Assembly (NCBI GenBank): GCA_000695325.1 | Contig: AVPN01000394.1 | Location: 31,727 to 55,236, forward strand | Length of the DNA: 23,510 bases | Origin: Pleurobrachia bachei | Lineage: Eukaryota > Ctenophora > Tentaculata > Cydippida > Pleurobrachiidae | Direction of reading: 5' to 3' | Shown here: one piece after another, positions 22,001-23,510 of the stretch | Layout: the number at the start of each line of letters is the position of its first letter | Numbering within the stretch: the first letter of the stretch is position 1 | Position numbers and translations under genes: made by a program | Notes under the pieces: generated by a model | The model's input: the letters and a program-made list of their open reading frames with translations, nothing else | The model's database searches: none | What the model was told of the DNA's origin: nothing

Positions 22001-23231
22001 GTCCGACAGGCTCGGGCTGAGGGGGAGAGACATTGGATTTAGTCAAAGCTTATAGTAAATTGGCTGTAGTAGAAGATTCATGAAAACTAAAAGGGCTTCT
22101 TGCTTTGCCGTCTATAATACGCGGGTGGCACGAGACTTGGTACGCCTTAGCTCAGTACCAAAAAGGAAAATTACTTACGAAGGCATGATGGTGTATCCCC
22201 ATTTATCTCTGTTCCCGCAACACAGATAGGGTTAGGACCACTGGGATAGTAACCAGTATCGCAAACCAGAGATATCTCCCCTCCCGGTCTAGTTCGCTGT
22301 GTGTAACCGTGTGTCACACGACGCTCAGGACACTCCATTGCTGAGGGGAGAGGGTGGGAGTCGGTTAGGGAATAAAAAGTGAAGCCAGCTGTTAGATGTA
22401 TCTCAAGTGCCACTGTTAAGGAAATTGGAGCAGACATACGTAATTTCACCAACGGTTACATGAACTGCTTTGCAATCCTAACCAGCTGTTAGTTGTTAAA
22501 TATAACTCACCTGCACACGATGGTTGTTCCGATGTTTCAGTCCCTGCAATACAAGTTATTGAACTGCTACCCTGCAGTTCATAGTTTACATCACAGCTAA
22601 CAACCACTCTCTCCCCAGGAGATACCATGTCACTTGTGACCCGCACTGTACCGTGGTTCACACTAAATACTGTCCGAGGACACGGCTTAGCTGAAAGAGA
22701 GGGGGAGAGTTAGAACAATCCCATTCGCTTTTCTCGATCTAATAGTATAGTAACCGATGTGATTGATTCCACTGAACATGTTTGACATATTATGCACTGC
22801 CTACAGACTCGTGGGATGGCCAGGAAACCCCATTTCAGCACCTTTGAAACATGGAAATGTGTGGGCGTAGTGACCTCAGGATGTTTTGGCTGGCCCCTGA
22901 TTCAAGCAGCCCGCGCGCGCCTAGTAAAACCCTCCCACTACCCTGTAGAGAGCACTCGCGCGTTACGTCAAGTCAGAAGTTTCAATAAATTTAATCAGAG
23001 TGGAATTGGAAAATGAACTTGGTCATTGTCCAATATATGACACGGTGTTATACTCACGGTTGCATGACGGCAGGGTAGAACGGTAAGTATCCTTACTGAC
23101 ACAAGTTACAGGATTTTGGTGGGATAACTTGTAGTTATTGTCACATTGGATGGTTAGACTGCGATCTGGAGTTATGGCTCCTTCAGATGTTAAGGTACCG
23201 TGAGGGATAGTGGGCCTTCTGCAGTCGACAC
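6388..23231 (-). CDS. Large sushi/CCP-domain single-pass membrane receptor, 5'-partial
   Basis: A type I membrane protein reconstructed from 24 sushi-coding exons, one transmembrane exon and one cytoplasmic exon; 1635 residues are visible. Exons (5' to 3') are 23231-23058, 22690-22511, 22340-22179, 22016-21840, 21754-21578, 21261-21091, 20914-20735, 20364-20185, 20029-19838, 19599-19429, 19257-19087, 18956-18783, 18479-18285, 18017-17838, 15284-15197, 14889-14801, 14741-14571, 10798-10622, 10025-9840, 9653-9492, 9292-9113, 8949-8770, 8419-8240, 8076-7897, 7516-7362, 7065-6388. All joins preserve frame. The 23 domains follow a four-Cys CCP pattern with IPxG and PG motifs but lack the usual Trp. 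CCP arrays act in complement control, adhesion and ligand binding; this protein's ligand is unknown. Two genes are nested in its large introns. A second gene start inside the locus cannot be excluded. Confidence 0.85.
7362..7516 (-). CDS. Stalk and transmembrane exon of the sushi receptor
   Basis: A 155-nt exon, acceptor CTTCAG, donor GTGAGT. It encodes a Pro/Gly/Ser stalk (EPITPPTVNPGSGDESGGG) and a strongly hydrophobic Leu/Ile/Val span of about 24 residues beginning LATLVGILLALVII, followed by the stop-transfer residues IRDEKY. The other 5' intron sequence, 7517-7896, contains a G-rich run near 7670 and no coding signal. Confidence 0.85.
7897..8076 (-). CDS. Sushi domain 23 exon (membrane-proximal)
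   Basis: Last sushi domain, ENCTVPHVTHG to TPQCV. Its phase-1 end joins the stalk at 7516 to give Val-Glu-Pro-Ile-Thr-Pro. Confidence 0.86.
8240..8419 (-). CDS. Sushi domain 22 exon
   Basis: Second copy of the ECKIPEIRDG domain. Acceptor CCACAG and donor GTTAGT are intact, so splicing from domain 21 straight to this exon keeps frame. Confidence 0.86.
8619..8710 (-). pseudogene. Truncated copy of the domain 19 exon
   Basis: Corresponds to 9492-9583. It keeps the donor and Cys3-Cys4 part (VTCITTDNF...PSC) but the duplication boundary at 8710/8711 removed the first half and acceptor. It is probably skipped; splicing domain 21 to domain 22 remains in frame. Confidence 0.8.
8770..8949 (-). CDS. 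Sushi domain 21 exon (duplicate of domain 23)
   Basis: Motifs ENCTVPHVTHGRY, EPGTEIQYTC, VKCLSGVHF, TPQCVG. Identical by eye to 7897-8076, offset 873 bp. Donor GTTAGT. Confidence 0.86.
9113..9292 (-). CDS. Sushi domain 20 exon (duplicate of domain 22)
   Basis: Motifs ECKIPEIRDG, TPGSALIIQCRAGYTL, TTCVTLEQY, LPHCVPG. Identical by eye to the exon at 8240-8419, offset 873 bp. Confidence 0.86.
9492..9653 (-). CDS. Sushi domain 19 exon (starts after Cys1)
   Basis: Begins DVPNIPHGRG without Cys1, then KPGEAFRVVCDLGYRPDC, VTCITTDNF, IPSCM. It has one extra Cys (RPDC). Acceptor CCCCAG, donor GTAAGT. Its 3' part is included in the 873-bp duplication. Confidence 0.8.
9840..10025 (-). CDS. Sushi domain 18 exon, carrying Cys1 of the next domain
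   Basis: Motifs VPCEKPLIENG, LPGTRVEVNCGKGYQL, LECISNVTY, DTKC followed by APSQCG. The fifth Cys fits as Cys1 of domain 19, whose own exon lacks it. Weak acceptor TTCAAG, donor GTACGT. Confidence 0.78.
10148..10225 (+). promoter_or_regulatory. CRE plus TATA promoter-like segment
   Basis: A full palindromic CRE (TGACGTCA, 10148-10155) lies 62 bp before a consensus TATA box (TATATAAA, 10218-10225) on the + strand, in an intron of the minus-strand receptor. It is about 1 kb upstream of the glutaminase exon at 11216. ATG at 10315 opens a 17-codon ORF; splicing at 10364 (weak donor GTAACT) would join it in phase with the glutaminase exon. This link is inference. Confidence 0.45.
10622..10798 (-). 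CDS. Sushi domain 17 exon
   Basis: Motifs VPCTRPTIPNGY, SPGEELQVSCHKDYTL, LCISDTLF, MPSCK. Acceptor TTTCAG, donor GTAAGT. The 3' intron holds a CRE/TATA promoter-like segment. Confidence 0.87.
11216..14068 (+). CDS. GLS: Glutaminase (GLS/GLS2-type), nested antisense in the receptor intron
   Basis: Hydrolyses glutamine to glutamate and ammonia; animal homologues are mitochondrial. Exons: 11216-11384 (first ATG 11241), microexon 11589-11615, 11808-11994, 12292-12741, 12949-13144, 13284-13417, 13581-14068 (TAA). All joins are in frame, giving 541 residues from ATG 11241. The catalytic Ser-x-x-Lys is in MQSVTKPLFYG. Other active-site motifs are TYIPSLALYSPDTW, HNPLINTGA, YAIGYYL, AGTLANGG, SCGMYDYSG and LPAKSGVSG. 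An upstream helical part (VHKFIEYLRLRGL) matches the N-terminal domain of animal GLS. No ankyrin repeats follow the catalytic domain; the tail is basic and unlike them. The N-terminus at 11241 is not presequence-like, so an upstream 5' exon is likely. Codon 11216-11240 stays open, in phase 2. GLS and GLS2 cannot be told apart here. Confidence 0.93.
11402..11495. repeat. Tandem 22-bp repeat of palindromic X-box-like sites
   Basis: The palindrome GTTACCATGGTAAC starts at 11416, 11438, 11460 (one mismatch) and 11482, exactly 22 bp apart, with a half site GGTAAC at 11402-11407. It fits the RFX X-box consensus GTNRCC-N-RGYAAC. It lies in the first visible glutaminase intron. Confidence 0.85.
11589..11615 (+). 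CDS. GLS: 27-nt in-frame microexon of glutaminase
   Basis: Flanked by TTTTGTAG acceptor and GTGAGA donor, it encodes RINSINVNE in phase 0 on both sides, between exons ending and starting in phase 0. It can be included or skipped without changing frame, and would fall in the linker before the helical N-terminal domain. Confidence 0.6.
12710..12815 (+). repeat. Triplicated 34-bp exon end with splice donor
   Basis: Copies at 12710-12743, 12744-12777 and 12782-12815; the first two are identical and the third has two changes. Each contains the end of a glutaminase exon and a GT donor: GTAAGT, GTACTT and GTACGT. The third donor lies 72 nt beyond the first. Confidence 0.93.
14069..14570. other. Glutaminase 3' flank / receptor intron, no gene seen
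   Basis: AT-rich with a short palindromic run around GTACATTGTACGTGTACAATGTAC (split: GTACATTGTAC and GTACAATGTAC near 14119-14143). No AATAAA was found for glutaminase. No coding signal. Confidence 0.5.
14571..14741 (-). CDS. Sushi domain 16 exon
   Basis: Motifs VDCPPPTIRFG, KPGEQLNITCDPGLKL, ITCVTERRY, LPTCQG. Its 3' intron (10799-14570, about 3.8 kb) contains the antisense glutaminase gene. Donor GTAATT. Confidence 0.87.
14801..14889 (-). CDS. Sushi domain 15, second half
   Basis: Begins with the last base of a Lys codon then CDSGYYNN, FCITGETL, PPVCK, giving Cys2 to Cys4. Acceptor CCCAG, donor GTAAGT. An intron within a sushi domain is unique here among the 23. Confidence 0.83.
14929..14949. 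repeat. Short hairpin TTGCCAAAC-TAA-GTTTGGCAA
   Basis: Perfect 9-bp arms with a 3-nt loop in the intron that splits sushi domain 15, about 40 bp upstream of the acceptor on the minus strand. Confidence 0.8.
15197..15284 (-). CDS. Sushi domain 15, first half
   Basis: Exon with Cys1 only (RPCPIPRIEFG...NEKLEY) ending in phase 2 at donor GTAAGT, just before Cys2. It joins the exon at 14801-14889 to complete one domain. Confidence 0.83.
15338..15357 (-). terminator. Two AATAAA signals for the GPCR
   Basis: TTTATT at 15338-15343 and 15352-15357 gives AATAAA on the minus strand about 95-110 bp after the GPCR stop and before the next sushi exon (15284). This supports a separate GPCR transcript. 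Confidence 0.6.
15449..16519 (-). CDS. Rhodopsin-class G-protein-coupled receptor, intronless, nested
   Basis: A seven-transmembrane receptor of 356 residues. Class A marks: GN in TM1 (27-28), LALAD in TM2 (54-58), Cys85 before TM3 and Cys160 in the second extracellular loop for the conserved disulphide, Pro228 in TM6, and NPLLY in TM7 (261-265). The DRY motif is replaced by SYK (108-110) and the TM6 CWxP Trp is missing. The tail has Gly/Ser and GGCV repeats and ends NSAV, a class I PDZ-binding pattern. The start is the first ATG in frame (16517-16519, G at +4); the open frame upstream begins with TTG only. The gene sits on the same strand within a receptor intron. Ligand unknown. Confidence 0.9.
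   Translation of the reverse strand: MALPYSQLALGILSLYALVTTLLGFFGNAIVLYSSFRYNAIHLDSASLVFVQNLALADLLYTIIVLFPSCVTYLANDYVLGDVYCKLTAQLSFLPGSANCLLVLTITSYKLKMLITPLLTVSTRPARGFSVGVWLVALSLTFVSLGYKSTSSFNPYAVRCLSSIYSNEDAETLFKILYAIIVTAPIFLITILNCVILVIACQASRKRIRKGILTVAALSGLFIVSLTPFTVCTFMKGEGETVPPFLDLIASHCIFLNTCGNPLLYTITNRRFGRYIRTVTLKGCVRGWCSSPTTVFSSTYGASSGGGGPPETATTRGYVSGGCVSGGCVPVLVVTKPEKKEEETTPATVIQDNSAV
16607..17837. other. GPCR upstream region within receptor intron
   Basis: No convincing gene. It holds a purine-rich tract (about 17150-17260) and two copies of GTCACATGAC (17328-17337 and 17347-17356), an E-box/M-box-like motif. It may contain the GPCR promoter. Confidence 0.5.
17150..17260. repeat. Purine-rich simple-sequence tract
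   Basis: GA-rich imperfect repeats (GGGAGGAAAGGGG, AGAGATAGAGGGAG and variants). Confidence 0.85.
17838..18017 (-). CDS. Sushi domain 14 exon
   Basis: Motifs APCPLPAAPEKG, NPGEIVHVTCEEGYDV, FTCVTGATF, VPQCRG. Its 3' intron (15285-17837, about 2.55 kb) hosts the GPCR gene. Donor GTTAGT. Confidence 0.87.
18285..18479 (-). CDS. Sushi domain 13 exon
   Basis: Motifs NCRPNDVMVPNG, RPGEGVRVRCRKGY, GQCVTGARF, FRGCK. Longest domain (195 nt), with a short internal duplication around the VPNGYLVPM segment. Donor GTAAGT. Confidence 0.85.
18783..18956 (-). CDS. Sushi domain 12 exon
   Basis: Motifs KSCLLPSVDHG, SPGETAHVTCDNGYTV, ARCVSGTIL, AKCIG. Lacks the usual LPxC ending. Donor GTGAGA. Confidence 0.87.
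19009..19051. repeat. Perfect 43-bp palindrome in intron
   Basis: Two 21-bp arms (CTAATGAATCGACACTTCTTT and its exact reverse complement) around a single base, between sushi domains 11 and 12. Confidence 0.93.
19087..19257 (-). CDS. Sushi domain 11 exon
   Basis: Motifs RCPYPKNIPHS, LPGSILTVTCQADYVL, KCVTLDTF, LPSCIG. Donor GTCAGT; a perfect 43-bp palindrome lies just upstream in the intron at 19009-19051. Confidence 0.87.
19429..19599 (-). CDS. Sushi domain 10 exon
   Basis: Motifs KPCPAPSVPHG, QPGNVMRITCHHGYTL, VRCVAGATF, LPTCQG. Donor GTGAGT. Confidence 0.87.
19838..20029 (-). CDS. Sushi domain 9 exon
   Basis: Motifs ICVLRKTPRNG, APGETISVVCNQGY, VYCVTRGVY, LPSCKG. At 192 nt it has a longer Cys3-Cys4 loop than its neighbours. 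Acceptor TCCCAG, donor GTAACA. Confidence 0.85.
20185..20364 (-). CDS. Sushi domain 8 exon
   Basis: Motifs KDCSVPKITNGK, DPGAAVTVSCNQGYDL, VTCQRANTF, TSTCQG. Acceptor TTTCAG, donor GTAAAT. Confidence 0.86.
20735..20914 (-). CDS. Sushi domain 7 exon
   Basis: Motifs LPCPVPDIPNAY, MPGASLGIITCHSDY, VTCVTSNQF, LPSCNG. Donor GTACGT. Confidence 0.88.
21091..21261 (-). CDS. Sushi domain 6 exon
   Basis: Motifs QPCGIPSVSHS, NPGRSVTVQCDSGYNI, VTCVTDTVY, LPQCIG. Acceptor GCCCAG, donor GTAAGA. The next intron upstream (21262-21577) holds a short CpG-rich patch near 21398 of unknown origin. Confidence 0.87.
21578..21754 (-). CDS. Sushi domain 5 exon
   Basis: Read directly from the reverse strand: KPCVAGSVINS, IRVECKKGYRL, VQCIAGSLTD, LPSCHG. 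Acceptor CTCCAG, donor GTTAGT, 177 nt, phase 1-1, no stops. Confidence 0.85.
21840..22016 (-). CDS. Sushi domain 4 exon
   Basis: Motifs RACRTPSISHG, SPGGSVTVRCDNANY, VTCVTEGRF, LPSCNG. Acceptor CCTCAG, donor GTGAGA. Confidence 0.88.
22179..22340 (-). CDS. Sushi domain 3 exon
   Basis: Motifs AMECPERRVTHGY, GGEISLVCDTGYY, PICVAGTEI, TPSCL. Shortest of the full single-exon domains together with domain 19 (162 nt). Donor GTAAGT. Confidence 0.88.
22511..22690 (-). CDS. Sushi domain 2 exon
   Basis: Motifs KPCPRTVFSVNHG, SPGERVVVSCDVNYEL, ITCIAGTET, QPSCAG. Acceptor TTTCAG, donor GTGAGT, phase 1 on both sides. Confidence 0.88.
23058..23231 (-). CDS. Sushi domain 1 exon
   Basis: First visible receptor exon; needs an upstream exon outside the window because it begins with two bases of a split codon. 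Motifs: DCRRPTIPHG, IQCDNNYKL, VTCVSKDTY, LPSCN. Acceptor CACTAG, donor GTGAGT. Confidence 0.88.
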
Positions 23232-23300
23232 CTAGTGAGGGGGTTGTTGGTAATGATGGGGAGATTAGTGGGGTGTGGTGGTAATGCCACACACCTCACC

Positions 23301-23391
23301 TCTTTATCCTTCTTTCTCTCCGTATGCCCCGTTCCCCTCTCTGTCTCTCTCACTATCTCTCATATTTCTCTCACTTTCTCTCTCTCCTACG
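23301..23391. repeat. CT-rich simple-sequence tract
   Basis: Pyrimidine-rich CTCT/TCTC repeats in the intron upstream of sushi domain 1. Confidence 0.85.
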
Positions 23392-23463
23392 TCTCGATAA
23401 ACATTCTATGGGGTCCCGGAAGCAAGCTAAGGTACCCCGTCCTGAGAGGTACCATGAAGCGGG

Positions 23464-23465
<2 letters not shown>

Positions 23466-23510
<45 letters not shown>
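23466..23510. repeat. (AG)n microsatellite, runs off the window
   Basis: Uninterrupted AG dinucleotides reaching the last base. Between it and the CT tract (23392-23465) no exon with a sushi pattern was found. Confidence 0.97.

Noticed and set aside
22860-22980. CpG-rich patch in the intron between sushi domains 1 and 2
   Set aside because: Contains CGCGCG and a TTACGTCA half-palindrome but no ORF, repeat partner or clear promoter structure that I could support.

Overview
The window is animal nuclear DNA, from an invertebrate with a compact genome. The evidence is short introns (mostly about 100 to 400 bp) with GT-AG ends and CTAAC/CTAAT branch-point-like motifs, a cytosolic ribosomal protein (RPL13A), a mitochondrial ribosomal protein of the S18 family, a mitochondrial-type glutaminase, a rhodopsin-class GPCR and a many-domain sushi (CCP) receptor. 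I cannot name the species; an early-branching animal or another small-genome invertebrate would fit.

Layout, left to right. 1-573 is an intron of RPL13A filled by a 22-bp satellite with a 66-bp higher-order period. The last two RPL13A exons (574-1201, +) are followed within 192 bp by a mitochondrial S18 gene (1394-1990, +). Next come two tandem copies of a roughly 1-kb non-coding unit (2038-3884); copy 1 carries a 231-bp foldback element flanked by TA. A four-exon gene of unknown function (4166-5986, +) ends convergently with the large minus-strand gene.

That minus-strand gene runs from the right edge to 6388. It has 23 visible sushi domains, nearly all one domain per exon with phase 1 at both ends, then a transmembrane exon and a Ser-rich, Pro-rich, basic cytoplasmic tail. 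Its 5' end, with any signal peptide, lies beyond the window. An 873-bp tandem duplication (7838-9583) recently added two domains. Every domain lacks the tryptophan that canonical CCP modules carry between Cys3 and Cys4.

Two genes sit inside introns of this receptor. A glutaminase (11216-14068) is on the opposite strand between sushi domains 16 and 17. An intronless GPCR (15449-16519) is on the same strand between domains 14 and 15. The glutaminase locus also has a 27-nt in-frame microexon, a tandem array of four palindromic X-box-like sites in an intron, a CRE plus TATA promoter-like segment about 1 kb upstream, and a triplicated exon end that creates three splice donors in the activation-loop coding region.

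All exon joins were made by eye from frame, splice consensus and family resemblance; no transcript or database evidence was available.
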